Part shown: one piece after another, positions 41,548 through 55,495 of the stretch
Layout: each line of letters starts with the position of its first letter
Numbering within the stretch: the stretch's first letter is position 1
Assembly: GCA_013076295.1 (NCBI GenBank)
Contig: RQOL01000772.1
Coordinates: 1,178,001-1,242,000, forward strand
From: Sanderia malayensis
Taxonomy: Eukaryota; Cnidaria; Scyphozoa; Semaeostomeae; Pelagiidae
Direction: 5' to 3'
Length of the DNA: 64,000 nt
Notes under the pieces: model-generated
The model's database searches: none
Told to the model about the DNA's origin: nothing
What the model saw: only the letters and a program-made list of their open reading frames with translations
Program-made: the position numbers and the translations under genes

Positions 41548-42652
41548 TTTTGTATAAGTATATTGATTCAATACCAATACTTGTGACAAAAATTGTTTCA
41601 CACAAATGTACGTGGACAGTTGAGCTTATGTGAGCATCAGTGGTTATACTTGTTAAAACTGTCATCCAAACCAGGAGAATTCTTCATAAACTTATTAAAG
41701 TTTAATGATAAGTTTCCTGAATAATCACTTAGATACGCCTTGAATAATTTCACTTGAATTTATGAATTCATTAAGTATTTCATATATAAATTTACAAGCG
41801 TGAAGATGTCTCTTGGTCAGAGAAAAAAATCAAAACAATAATACAACCACCTTACAGAGATGGCAGGGACCCTGATAAATTTTTAATCAAGCTTTTTGTC
41901 GTTTTTTCTATACATAGTATTCAAGGTACTGTGAAATAATCAACAGATAAAACATAAACGGTGCTTTAATTCAAAAATAGAGTCTGGTCCAAGATAAAGT
42001 GCAGTCGTTAACAGCGCAAAAAGGAAATTCTACACTACACAGTGACATGACAGGTGTTTGTTGACGAGGCCACCATGGCCTAATATTATTGTCTCCATTT
42101 TTGCAGCGTTTAGCAACACTTTTGCAAACATCTGCTTGTGAAACCTCAAAACTAAAACAAGGAATTGTCAACGAAGGGTGATAGCTATTAAAACTGACCT
42201 TGCATTATGAAATAGTCTATACTCTTCGTTCTGTAACCAAAATAGCTCCAGCCAGTCTTTCTGTATGTTGTGTTGTGTTGTGGTAACAGTTATCATGCAT
42301 GCAATGTAGTACTTTGTATGGAGAACACATTACAAGCATGGCCCACAATGTAGTTGTAAAACACCCCGCCCCCAAATAAAATTATTAGGGGGACACCCAC
42401 CCCTGACAAATTTTGGGGCAAAACTGACATATTTTTCCAACAACACCTCTTGAAAAGACATCAAAACATACAAACACAGCGAAAATCCCTCGTCTAATTT
42501 CGTTAATTTATATGCTTCGCTCTGCAAGTGGCAAGTTACATTTAATTACTCAGAAAAAGATGAGGTCTCGTACGATAGAAATTACTAATTAAAGTGACAA
42601 AAAATAATAATTGAAGCGAAAAAGTTCATGATAAAAATGCAGCGGCAAAATG
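41548..42652. other. Intergenic stretch between SANBR and MVP
   Basis: I looked here for a SANT-domain exon that might precede the SANBR start and found none with a convincing Trp pattern. Nothing else is recognised; the right part should carry the MVP 3' untranslated region. Confidence 0.45.
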
Positions 42653-45600
42653 TTATTCGTAATCAGAAGTCTCCTTTCGTTCTTCGATGGCTCCAACCAA
42701 ACCCTGAGCAGTGTTGAACAAATTGATAGGAGAAGATCCATCGGTTATCAAGGTTGACTTCAGACCAAGAGATTTCAGTAATTTTACCTTTGAACAGACA
42801 AAAAGGATAATATCAAGAGACATCAAAGCTAACAAGGACTAATTTCGTTAAGAAAGTGTATAATTAGATTTGGAGGAAAGTCGATAATGCCATATTAGAG
42901 AATTTTTCGGCATAAATAACCAATTATACAGCTCATTAAACTGTCCATGTATACCCCCCAGTTCACGAAACTCAAATAAAATTCACAAATTTATTGCCTT
43001 GACGGTTCATTATACTCGGTTTTCATTGTGAAGGCAGAGCGCAGAGGTGATGCATGACACAAGTACAAAACATGGCAACTGCTGCAATTATACATTAACA
43101 TGCATGCAAGCAACATTCCTATATAGTGGAACCACAATACACACCTATGGGGTCAATAATTTTCTCCGTTTTTTGGAAGCCGATCTCGCGAAAAGGGGCC
43201 AATTTTTAACAGATTCAGCAAAAAATATTGGTCCCTTGAATAGAGGTAACAGTTAATAAAAGTCCACTGCACATACCTGCATCTCTGGACCAGCAGTGGC
43301 AATAGATTGAATCGTCTTTGCACCAATGGCATCGACCATTTGCTTGAATTTTCCACTTTCAATTTCTGCCATTTCGCTCGCCTTGGTGATCTCAATGTCG
43401 TTCTGCTCCTTCACATAACTCATCTCTGCTTCTCTCGCCTTCTTTAATCGACTCAGCTCAGATTCCTGGCGAAGTAATCCACATGTTGGTTATACAAGAG
43501 CCATCGATAAATATAAAAGCAGATATTGCCAGTGACAATAAAAAATGCAACTTTAAAAAGGGAGGGTACTAAATGAAGACCTACTCTTTAGTAAAAAAAT
43601 GATTTACTTGAAAATAACTATCTTTAGTAAAGAAGTGTATCTATTTGAGGTCAAGTTTTTCGTGAAGAAACATGTTTATTACAGGCTAAGATATTTCTCA
43701 AATGATATATCTAAGTGTCTATATATCTAAGCCTGAAGAAAAAGTGTCTCACAAACAGTGTATCCATAACAAGAAATTTATATCAAATATACAGACAATT
43801 GGGTATAATAAGAAATAAAAACAAATTTTTCTTACGGCTTCAATGCTGGCAGCTTGAGCCTTCAATTTGGCCTGTTGGACCGCAGCCTCTCCTTCAATCT
43901 TCGATGCTTCAGCACGAGACTGGGCCTCAGCCTTGGCCTGGCCAGTGGATTCAACAGCAGCACTCTGTGCTTGTAACTCAAGCAAGTCTCGACGTGATTT
44001 CTCAGCCTCGGCTTCATCTGTGATCTTTTGGCGCTCAAGGCGACCCTTAGCCTCTTGTTCGAGACGATCAGCCTCGTGTCTGTAATAAAGAGCCAGTAAT
44101 TTAATAATTCATAATCAATTACTGTAAATCCTCGAATAAGCCCCCCCCCACCGGGGGCTGATTTGCAAAAACGAAATTTTAGCTGGATTATTGTTCAATA
44201 TTAAGCAAAATAAAAACTGCACGATGCAGCCAATCAATAAAGCTATTGGTTTAAACTTGCTGCTATTTGCAATACATTCACTAAACAACTTCAATGTCTG
44301 GAAACTTGGGCTCACTATCCTTGCAAATGATTAACAGGATGGGGGCTTATTCGAGGGGGGGGGGTTATTCGAGGGGAGGGTTTATTCGGAGGTGGGGGCT
44401 TATTCGAGGATTTACGGTACATGAAAATAATAACAATTCTTATTAACTCGCTCGACCAACTAGAGAACTATGAAAGAAGTAAAAGAGATTAAAAACTAAG
44501 AAACTTAAGACTTGAAGGACTAAGATACATAGACAGTAAAATAATAACATCACTGAGAATAACAGCTAGGAATTAGGGTGTTAAGAAACTTATCAGCCAA
44601 ATAATAGAAAAAAGAACAAAAAAGTAAAGTATTAAGCATCGGAATAACAAGCCAAAGAAACAAAGAGGCCAGACGGATTTGATGATGTCTGATCCAGTAG
44701 GGTATAATGCAAAACATATAGGATACCTTGCGTAAGCTTCTTGTGAAGCTGTCGTAATCTCGATAGCCAATTGCACGGACTTTTGCAATGCATCACGGGT
44801 ACGCTGGTCAACCGGCTCCACTGATTGGATATCAACGCTGGTGATGTTCAAATTATTGGCGGGAAAAGTAAACTTGCCACGCACCTTCATCTTCTCGTCC
44901 AAACCAAACACAGATGAGCGGATGATTTTTGCTGAATTCTGCAAGGAGAAAGTGAATTCATTCAGGCGTTAGACCCTTTTCAAAAGTCGGAGGGGAGTGG
45001 GTTGTTGCTTAAACATTGGTGCAAGTAAAAACTTCTTTTCTCGCAAATTTATCATCAGAAAACTGCGACTGGACAGGAAAACAACGAGTAAACTAACCAA
45101 ACAGGGTTCACGTCAACAAGTTATTTACTCTGGAAAAAGTGTGGTAACTATGGAGTAAACTATAGAATTAGTGGGACAAAACTCGTGGACATAAAGATAG
45201 GATATAAGAGAATCTAGAGTGCGAACGAGGCTATATCTTATATCCTATCTCTATGCTCGTGGATGAAAATGTGACTGCATGTTTTTGAATGAAAGAGTCA
45301 CGTTCTGTGCAAGGCGAGAGGGGCTGATAAAGAATGCAGAACTCATAACAACCTTGTGAAAATCGTCAAACTTGACACCGGCAACGGCTCCTCTAACTCG
45401 GGATGCAATTGCCTTGGACAAATCGCCGACAAAATCAGGAACAGAAAACAATTTGGCCTTGTCATCTTCGCTCTTTGGATCAGCAACGAAATTCCTACAA
45501 TAAACAACAATGTATCACCAGTTATCACAGTTATGTCTGAAGGTGATTCATAATGCAAAAAGGAAAATGGCGTTTAAATATATGTCCACAAATATCAAGT

Positions 45601-48600
45601 ATCGTATGGTATGGATGAAAGTAGTTCTCATGGAAGTATCATGCAAGTTTAAAGCATGACCTCTGCAACTTTATAGGATATTCTCATGTTTGTGGCATAT
45701 TTAACGCACGCTCCAAGTAAACGGCTCAATACAGTAAATTATAGGCCACTTCATTCCCCAAAACAGTACAGAATCAAACAATTCTTACCAGTTGTATGAC
45801 AGCTGAAGAGAAAGTCTTGCGTGGTCAGCGGTTTCTACGACGATAATGTCAGTGCAGAAGTCTGGACCGAGAAGAAGACACAGCGCTTTGATGACGTTGG
45901 GTTTCTTTGGTTTTCCACCAGACAGACTCAAGACAGTGAACTGTTCGTCTGGTCCCAGCATGACAAGATCAGGCCCAAACACTACTCTGTCACGAAGAAA
46001 TAGTAAAATATGCAAACTTCCGTGTGAGCCATACACTAATAACATGATTTTAACTGTATGAATGAAATGCGCAAATCTAGCAAAATTCAAGGCCGGCTTC
46101 ATAAAAAAGAAGATTCTCATATAACGTATTTCCTCTAAAAAGCACCCGGGCACTTTTTGATTTTAGGGCGGACGCTTATTGGAGGGGCGGTTAAAAAAGG
46201 GTGGGTGTTAATTAAAGGAAATAGGGTATTCAAAATAAAGGGGGATTGAATTTTCCACGGTTCAATGTTTTTGTGGCTCCCTCAATCTCTTTAACTTTTA
46301 AGGCTCACGCATGCGAATTCCACAGGAAATTAGAACTCGAAGGTTAGGTGTAATACGTCAGCAGAGAAGCTATATACTGTATAATCGGATAAGATACAAA
46401 TACGATGTAATACGGTGAGAGACGCAGCAAAAAGCAAGTGCATAAATGATCAATTAGATAACTTGGTGTAAACAAAAGGTAGATAGCATGAATAAAAGAT
46501 GTCTGTTTACCTGGCTTTTTTCTCCTTGTAATCATAGATCTGCACGGCAGCATTGTGAGGCACTCTGAACGTGACCACCCGCGTTTTATCGCGTTTCTTC
46601 GCGGCCGGATCACCGCCACCCCTCACGCCACGATCAGTCAACGGGTCTTTACCCTGGGTGATCAGGTCTTCCACGACTGGGGGCAGCGTCTTCTCCCACA
46701 GCTCCTCATCTTGGGTCATCATGTACGTGTTGCCAATCTCAGCGCGCACCTTTCCCGTCCTAATGTCCCGGATGTATACTCCTTCGTTAGCGTCAAGCGG
46801 GATGGCCTTCCTGCGACTCACGACCTCGACTTCAACCGGAGGCACGTACTCACACGGTCCACGAATCATCCAGCGGTCACCAGGGCTGTGCTTGATTTTC
46901 TGAAATGTGATCAAATCAAAAAAATTATACTGATGCATGTTATCTAAAGAGAGCGCTAATGTCGCTGAAAATCACCGAATGAAATATGCACTGGGGCAAC
47001 GGCCTCCCCACTTTGAAAGGAACTTCTTTGAAAGACAAATTAAACATCCGATACCTTCACATGTTTCATGGTATAAGGAACTTTCTGTTCAACAAATTAC
47101 TGATATAATGAAGATATAACAGTATAATATAATGAATTTCGTGGCTTTCTTCAGTATTTGCTACATCAGGACTCCGTATAAAAACAACTGTCGGAAAATA
47201 AATTGCTCACCTCTTGTGTAAATTCTTCCGTGGCTCTGAGAATCAACCCCTCGTCTTCGCCGAGGACATAAACACTTTGAATTCCCTTTTCAAGATGTTC
47301 ACCGGGCCTCAAGAAAAATGACTTTTCACCCTGAAACGAACAGCAACACGTTGAAGCTCAAGGGAAACACAACCCCCGTAATAATGACAAGAATTGCGTT
47401 AAACTCATTGATAAAGAGATATAAAACCGGGGGTAAGACTGAAGGATGTAATAGCCATGTACCTTGACAAGTTTCTTCTGTCCAAGTTGCGGCTTGCCAT
47501 CTTTGCCGACTGGGTCGAGAATAACACAGTACTGCCGGTTGTTCAGCGTTTGAATGTTGACTATGTTGACAACCTGCGTGGAAATGCATACTTTTTAAAA
47601 GAATTTTCTTCGACACAACAACAATAGAGAATGCACAAAACTTTTTAAAAAGATAGTCTACAGCAATAAAGGCTTAATATCTCTGAAAATTAGGAATAAT
47701 ATCAAGCGAGGCTTAAGCGTCATTAGGACAAAGATGAGATTTATTCATCTCATCTATCTCACAAAGCAGAACAAGGCTCAATTAAGAATAATTAAGTAAT
47801 AATATCATAGGTTCAAAATCAAAATTTTTTAAAAATCAAAGGCTCTGCGACAATTTTAGCAAAACATTTGCATGGAAAGCCTCTCCACCTTACAAATTGC
47901 GCATATTTCAGGAGTTCGAGAGACAGAAAACAGTTGCTACCAGGATATCAAGAGATAACAAAAACAATATTTAAAATCAAATCAAATAAATACCTCTTCG
48001 TAGATTCCAGGAATGTGGGCTTCAGTGTCGTTGAATGTGATCAGCCATTCCTCTCCGTTCTTTCTCAACTTCTTCCTTTCATCTGTGAAGGTTCTTGTTG
48101 ATGTCATGTGGAGAGCTTTCTGCGGAAGAAAAAGGGCCGAAGAGGTGATAACAAGGAAAATCAAAAATGAAATGAAGAAAAGTAAATTTGTTTACAGAAT
48201 CGCGGAATTTGATAAAATTTCGCGGAAGAAATCTTATCAAATTGGAAATACATTGCATTAAAATGTATCCCACCTTTTCAGTCAAGACAATAGCATCAAC
48301 AACATCAACAACTTCTTCGTACGCTCCTGGAAGATATGCTCCAATTTTTTTTACGAGCCATTCTTCTCCAGTTACACGAAGTACATCATCACGATCCTTG
48401 CAATAAAACAGATTATTGGCTTGGTCAAAATAATTCAAATAGAGCAAGCAAGAATGGTAGAGTGTAGTGGCCAGGCCAAGCCAAGCCACCATACTTTAAA
48501 CCCAATGGAATCAACGCAAGTTAAAATTAACCTGGATCATAAATTTCTCAAGAAAATCAAATGGGTTAACATGATTCAGTAGTATGGATAAAAACCTTGG

Positions 48601-50067
48601 TTTCACGTCTTGCTCTCAGTTTGATAGCCTGATTTGGCTTAATAACTGTGGCTCTCAAAGTTTCCAATACTTCCACTTCCTTTTTTGGAATGTAAGTGCC
48701 TTTGGATATAATATGACACAACGTTCATGACATAAAAATGAATAATGAACATCAAAATCTATCCAAAAAGTCCCTTAGTTACAAAATACTGCCAACTAAC
48801 AGCTACTAAAAATATACCATTTCGTATATCTTTGCTATGTTTGCGTTAGAACAGTGAAAATAATGTAGTCCTTGAATTAAAAAGCACATTAAAAAGAAAA
48901 ACGCTAACCTGGTCCTTCAAAAAGGTATTCATCACCAGCAACTCTTTTTTCCCCACTTTCATCTTCGAAATCCAAAATGGCTCTCAAACGAAGAGCAGAA
49001 TTTGCAGGGACAACCTTGAGCATGGATGGAGGGTTTTTCAACACCTCCCCTGGATAAAGCGGGAATGGATCTTGGGCAAGACGAATATCCTAAGAAAAGA
49101 AGACAACAAGAGAGTTATAATTACGTGCAAGTATTCATATTTTGAGGATGAAAGATTAAAGCATGCATAAAGCAAATATAAATTAAAGGCAATGTAAGGA
49201 TTGTTACATTGAACCCCCTATTTAAAAAGCCCCCTTTTGAAAGAAGATTTTGAATTAAGCCTCCCACTAAGTTAAACAGTGAGCAATAATAAAATTGCAA
49301 TGATTAAAAGTGAGACATTTCTCTAAAACCAACAATTAACTGAGTCCCCTCAGGATTATGTAAAAGAGCTTTGACGATAGTCCTTTACTAAAAGTACTTA
49401 CTAATTCACTACTTTAAGCAGTACAAACACATCAGTGATTATTAGTATACTCACTAGATCAGCATGTCTGAGTTTAACTTGACCGTGTTGGTCTATGACA
49501 ACAGCTCCATCTTTGTTTCTGAGAACAGGATTTTCCACAACACAGTATTGGCGTGGTGGGATGGTTATCATCCTCTCGGGTCCAAAAACCACCTGAAAAA
49601 ATTCAAAGATCATTACAATAAAAGAAAAGCTTGTCAATACTCATAGTATTGACAAGGTTACCCTGATAAATATTACTCTTATTATTATTATTATTATTAG
49701 AGGTTACAGTATATTATTACAATATATCAGGTGTTTTATGGTATTTTTCATCATGGTATGCACCATTCTCGAAAAACAACATAGTTTGAGAGATAACAGA
49801 TGTGTATACAAGGGTCCAAAAACTTTCAGCCTGTATCGAAGATACCTAAATGTAACAGGGGTGGAATCTCCAAATGAAAAACATGTGTTATTTTACCTTT
49901 TCATTATCTTGTCTGATGTAGGTCTTTGGCCCAACTTCCACTTTGGTCACATTTGAATTCTGGTCCAGCACATGAAGATAAAAGTATGGTGCTATTCTGT
50001 AGACACTGTCTTCGTTGGAATTTGCACCTCTATTTCTGGACGTCATCTTGATTTCAACCTTTGACAT
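42653..50067 (-). CDS. MVP: Major vault protein, 15 coding exons
   Basis: The structural protein that makes the shell of the cytoplasmic vault particle. Exons, 5' to 3': 49897-50067, 49453-49592, ~48910-49090, ~48597-48705, ~48275-48395, ~47994-48120, ~47463-47573, ~47211-47331, ~46512-46900, ~45789-45984, ~45353-45495, ~44728-44942, ~43836-44081, ~43276-43465 and 42653-~42790; roughly 865 aa, close to the usual ~890. Visible parts are the N-terminal repeats ([64 protein letters not shown]), the loop with [17 protein letters not shown] and [13 protein letters not shown], the shoulder ([31 protein letters not shown]), and the Ala/Glu/Lys-rich cap helix ([13 protein letters not shown]... [13 protein letters not shown]). 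It ends SDYE then TAA. Start MSKVEIKM is followed by a conserved first repeat. No breaks are seen. Confidence 0.97.
44120..44419. mobile_element. 300 bp miniature element with GTAAATCCTCGAATAAGCCCC ends, in an MVP intron
   Basis: Left end TACTGTAAATCCTCGAATAA, right end the complement of GTACCGTAAATCCTCGAATAA. The inside edges are G/C-rich (AAGCCCCCC and GGGGGCTTATTCGAGG, repeated three times at the right). Looser relatives lie near 19380-19470, 9895-9985 and 46130-46230. Confidence 0.7.
45190..45255. mobile_element. 66 bp minimal relative of the hAT-like element, in an MVP intron
   Basis: Starts CATAAAGATAGGATATAAG and ends with the complement of CATAGAGATAGGATATAAG. It contains CTAGAGTGCGAACGAGGCT, which is identical to the subterminal part of the 1,565 bp element. 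A perfect 8 bp duplication CTCGTGGA flanks it at 45182-45189 and 45256-45263. Confidence 0.85.
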
Positions 50068-51901
50068 CAGGTGACTGGCAAATATTCAAACAGGACTGGA
50101 AGAAAAACAAAATCATGACAAGAAGGAAGCAGAGCAAGGAAGCAAGAGTGACAGAGCTGAATATAGAGGCACAGCAGAGCCTGTGTTCAGAACATACATA
50201 GCATAACATAACATAACATAACATAAGAAATAAAATGTTTACATGATAAAATACACAATTACACATTCAAACCTCTCCATTCGTTGCAATGTCCACGTTA
50301 AGCGTGAATTTTGATAATTTAGAAAAAAGTAACAAGATGTGAAATCTGACAACATTTATGCAGTGCAGCCAGTTTCGAATGGCTGCAATCTAAATAATGT
50401 AGGGTCACGCCCACGATTGCATCGAAAACAACAATATGCGGTTTATGATATTCAAACCATCAAACCTTAATTTCCAAAAGCAAAACCTCGTCAGCCTAAA
50501 ACATCAAGCTGTACATTTTTACATGAGTCGGCACTTTTTACGACAACATGAGGTGAGGAGAACCCTTGGAAATCCAAAAGCAAAACTACATTCGACTTCT
50601 ATGAAATGTCTTTGATAAAGTCAAGAAAAACACTTTCTTTGGCTCGCTGAATTCACATACTTATTGGTCAGTTTTGGTTCTGGAAAGCCCAAATGCAAAA
50701 TACTGGTGTGTTGAACATGGCAGCAAACAAAAAGATGGCCTACGCCCATCAACTCAGAAAAGTTACAACTATTCTATAGCAAATTTAAACAATTTTCGTG
50801 CATTTGCAAACGAAATCGACTTATTACAGATAACATTTACGTTTAATAAGCCTCGAAATATAATTCTAATGTATTTACCTGGCAAATAGATAGCTTTTCA
50901 GCCAAAATTCAAAGTCACTTCCGCAAACGTGCAGAAGAGTTTTCTGCAGACAGACAAGGAGGACAAGAGACAGCATCAGCAAGAAGATTTGTTGTGCAAG
51001 CAAAAATCAGTGATGACGTAGCCAAAATGCCGAAAGCTGATTGGTATAAAATGACGTAATCAGACTGTGCAATGTCATCGCAAAAATTGTGTTTGGAAGT
51101 GGACGGGGAAAGTCCAGGAAAAAAACATTACATCAAGGGGGCTGTGTCGTCCTAAGCCGATCTGCATGGTAGGGTCACCCGTATATTTGTCACACTCTGT
51201 GGACTTCCTGGTTTTGATAAATTGACTGATGATTTATATACGGAGTGAGTGATAAAACATGGAATATGGACCAAGGGTGGCTCGGACCTTTGGAGCAGAG
51301 GAGTTGACAATAACAACATGGCCAACAACACGGCAGTCTGAGCTTTTAATTTTGTTCCATCGCGCTAAGTCGTTATCTTGTAGAGCAAATATTGAATATC
51401 CTTGTTTGTACTAATGCAATAGGAGAATATGTTGAAGGACCGAGAAAGAGGAAGCTAAGAAATAAGCAATGACATGGGCTTACTTCATCGTTATCATAGG
51501 CAAATATTTTGGGTTAGCAACAAAATAACTACAGTAAACAATATTAAATAGTGCTAGAATCTGTTAATGATTTAAAGGATTTTGCAAACTTTTTCAATCA
51601 ATTCGTTGCATTCGTTGCAATCTATACATAGTTGTAATCTATACATTCGTTGCATTCGTTGCAAACTATACATAGTCCAGTCCTGTTGTTTCAAAAATAA
51701 AAATGATAAACAATTACAATATGAATGCAATAAAAAGAATATTATGCCTAGACAATTAGCAAGATTATGTTGATCCGAAAGATATGTGATAATACGCAAT
51801 ACGTATCGAGAAAAACGTAAATAAAAAACTTAAAAATAAGAAAACGCTGAACCCAGTGTAAAGTGCAAAAGTTTCATTCCACGCCAAACAGTTAATTAAA
51901 T
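50068..51901. other. Intergenic stretch between MVP and the first carbonic anhydrase
   Basis: Upstream flank of MVP. It contains a CATAA pentamer run (~50197-50226) and a 10 bp repeat CATTCGTTG(C/T) near 51590-51670. No exon or clear core promoter seen. Confidence 0.5.
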
Positions 51902-54900
51902 TTAATAAGCTATTGCGGCAAGCAAAGCTGAAAACAAAATGGCGGCCATGGACGGGACAACGTTGAAGGCGGATGAATGAAATGTTTTGTAGATTTTTCT
52001 GTCATTGCGAAGTTGAAGTGGTCGAAAGTTATTTGAAAGATAAACTGTTTGATTGGCAGGCATATGACCGTGATTGTGTTGCAGCTTTCTGAAATCAGAC
52101 ATCTAAAAAAGAAAAAGAAAAAATCAATTTGATAAAAGGGCAGATTTGAAACACAACTGTAAACAAAATTTGAAAAAAGAGCAGATTTGAAAAAACTGCA
52201 AATAAGGGAGTTTTGCAATTGCAATAGACTTCTCAACCTTTTTAACTGAACACAAGTATATTAATCCTGTTATTTGCAATTGTTTTAAATTAAAATTTTC
52301 ACGTTGTTTATATATTCGGAAAATTTTGCTCTCGGCGAAAAAAGTAATAACATAATGCACGGCGCAACAAGGCAAACGCAGGTGAAATTATGTTCCATAA
52401 CTTTCTGGGGGTAAAAACACAATTAAAATATAGATTCTTGGTTGTCTTACCTGCGCTTTGGACATGGTAATGTGTTCTTTAAAAACGACCCACAAAACAG
52501 CTTCGTTGCATCCAGGAGTTGTAAGGGAACCATTGTAGTGATAATATTCTGATGTTTTGACTGCAAATGTCTCGCTCAAAGGAAAGGCTGGGATTGACAA
52601 GTTTTGCTCTGCAAAGCAACGAACAAATTATAAAATAGCCGATGCAAATGATCGCAATAACCCAAAACGAAGTAACAAAGCAATAATGATTCGTCAGAAG
52701 TGGACACTTTTTATACGAACCCTACATATGGCATAAAAAAGGTCATAGAAATTGTACAGAAATTATTTTTCAACATACTGTCGTAGGTAACTTGTGAAAA
52801 ATGTTTAACAAGCTTGTGTAACATGGTGTTATTTTTATCCGTCTTGTCGATCTACAACAAAAAAATAAAATTAACCATATGGTGCGCCCAAATCAAATGA
52901 AAATACTCAATGGTGTTCAATGCATCAACGAAGTATGTATTGATGAATATTTCGGCGTTCAAAATGTCTGCCTACTTTCGTGACGGGGGTAACATAATTC
53001 ATAAATTTACCTCGATGATTGTACCAAAGACAAGCAATCCATCGTAATTTTCCAAGGCAGCAGCTGTGTCTCTATACTTTGTGTTGACGTGAACAAAATG
53101 CATCTGCATTGAAGAAATTAAAGTGGTATATAGTCATAATAGAATTGGTTAAAAATCATTCTAGAATATTTCCAAATTGTTAGGCTTTACCTCCGCGGGA
53201 TGATGAAAGGCAGTTCTTATTCGATGTTCTGATCCATCACTGTCAGTTTTTCCCCAGTGAAAATGGATCTGCCATGGCTTAAAAGTTTGGCCTGCAAAGA
53301 AAGACCCAGTTTAAATAGCAGTATACGATGCAGTTCCGCAACAAACAACACCCACCTTGCGCTCCCAAGCATTACGTCACAGTTCTCCCTTAAAAGCAAT
53401 AACTGCGTATGCGTTTTACGATTCGTTCGTAACCTGCTAACCTTAGTCTTCTGGTAATAATTTGCTGTTTATGTTATGTTTTGGCTAATTAGTGCTGCCA
53501 CACCTTGTATGGAAATAATGTAATTGCACTTAATTAACAATACAGTGCGCCACAATACTGCTATAACAAGCCTAACAATTATGAAAACAAAGAGACTGAA
53601 AATACCAACCGAATGCATTGACTGTCATGTTTCCAGGGTCCGTAACAGTCATCTGCACAGTGTGTCCGTTGTTGAAAAGAAAGAAATTCGAGCTCGATGT
53701 TGTGCCGTATCCATTGAAAACAAAATTCTTGAACGTGCTCGTGAACTCAGAATTTTCCGGCGTAAGTTCAATTGGTGACTGTCTCTTCTTGCCGCAAGTC
53801 GCGTATGTTTTGTACCAGTTTGGTGGACCTATCAATATGATGGAAGCAAACTCGATAAACACTAAATTACTATTCGAATTCCCACGTTTGTTATAGATAG
53901 TCCTTTTTAATTTCGAAATCTTAAAAGTATATCTGCTTTGAAGCCGGGAATTTTAAACCCAAATCGTCACGAGAGGAAACCTGTGCAAATCAAAATAAAA
54001 AATTTCAATATTTTTCAAACAAGAATTAACAAGATTCTTGACATTCTCTGACCAAGTCGTGGACAAACTTAAGTCAATGGACATCGAAACCAGAATAGGG
54101 GGGCAAGTGGGGCAAGGGGGAGTGCTCTGATTTTAAATCTGCTCGAGGCTTCTAATCATTCTTCAGCCTTGAGCAAAAGCCATCCCAGTTCATTTCCTCA
54201 ACCAGCTTGTTACATAGAAAAACGTGTTCTTGGATTACAAAAATAATTACAAAACACGTCAAACTGACATTCTGAAATAAATAAGCTTAAAGCGCTGTGG
54301 TCTATATTAAATCTATAAAACAAATTCTAAAACAATTGAAAAAAGGAGCTACCGTCACTTCCATGATATCCCCAAGAAGATACTGAAACGAAGAATAAAA
54401 TAACATATCAGAGTTGCAAACCGTGAATAAGATTAATAGCTTTATTCCGTTAGATTAACGGGTTTATTCAATGAAACCGTTGGCTTAACATTTGAAGTAA
54501 CAAGATAAGCAACCAAAATATGAAAAAATGGGATTAACACATGTGCTTCTTTAATAAATTTCTCATAATTATCAGATGAAGAGAAAAGTTGACACGAGAG
54601 TCAAAAGAATTCTCGTTTCAGCAAGCCAACGTTGAAAATGACCTTTCACGTCTATCAATCAAGACAGACCTCGAAAAAAACCAGAAATAATATTTGTGGA
54701 GTGGAGTTGTGTAGCGGTCATAGGCGTGGAGTTGTATTTTCTCCAGGGGGCTCAAGTGGAATTTTTTTGGGAATTTCATTCTGTGTTTCTTATAATACGA
54801 GTGTTAATGTGTGCTCAATCTGGCCTTGTTTGGCCTGAGGGCGGACTTATCCAGTTCTTGTTCGGCCCATGTTTTAAGCAAAATAATACTCAAATTAAAA

Positions 54901-55495
54901 AAGTATTCAATATAATCAATGTCGGTGTGCTAATTGTACAAGAGCATAGCAAAACCAAACAAAAATAGAACAATAAATGTGGTATTAAGATAAACAGTCT
55001 AAAAGTGCAGCATATTTCAACCATTTCCGCACTAACAATTCAAATGTGGTCTTCGATACCTTTTGCATGTTTACTGCATTTGACAAGCAAGGATGAAACA
55101 ATTTTTGTAACCAGAAACTGGTTAATTAACTGACTTTATCAAAAAAATGAGCTCTTTGTGGTAAAAGTTCACTCAGAATAAAGTCGGAAAAACGATGTTT
55201 ATAACAAATTGTCGAAATCCTGATGACACAAATATATTTCGTATTGTTTGTGTGTATAGCATTGCAATTTATTTAAAAGAAAAAAGTTGATAAAAGGGAT
55301 GTTGAATTAAAATCGCAAGGGGTCAAATTCCTGCCAGCTCAAAAACGTGTGCAGGGTCGCGATGAAAGGAAAAGCGAACGATTTGCTCAATAATAAATTC
55401 ATTTGCATACATAATTCTTCTTGATACCTACCTGTTAGCATTTGTAGCGAGCAGACAGCTATTGTAGCAATGAAAACAGAAACCATTCCGGCCAT
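51902..55495 (-). CDS. Secreted alpha-carbonic anhydrase with GPI-anchor-type C-terminus
   Basis: Hydrates CO2 to bicarbonate outside the cell. It starts at ATG 55495 with a signal peptide (MAGMVSVFIATIAVCSLQML). Exons follow at ~54355-54385 (SSWGYHGSDG), ~53609-53828, ~53194-53292, ~53012-53104, ~52780-52852, ~52452-52609 and 51902-52102. Catalytic residues are all present: the proton shuttle His in NNGHTVQ, zinc ligands in HFHWG and FVHVN, Glu in GSEHR, and SLTTPGC with the conserved Thr. The KKRQSPIEL motif and a Cys pair (CGKKRQ...TPGC) mark a secreted type. The last exon ends in a hydrophobic run (SMAAILFSALLAAIAY) preceded by small residues, which is a typical GPI-attachment signal, so a membrane-tethered form is inferred. 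It is divergent to the second carbonic anhydrase. Confidence 0.94.

Noticed and set aside
43749..46938. Minus-strand frames as separate proteins
   Set aside because: They are individual MVP exons extended into introns; joined by splice sites they form one vault protein.
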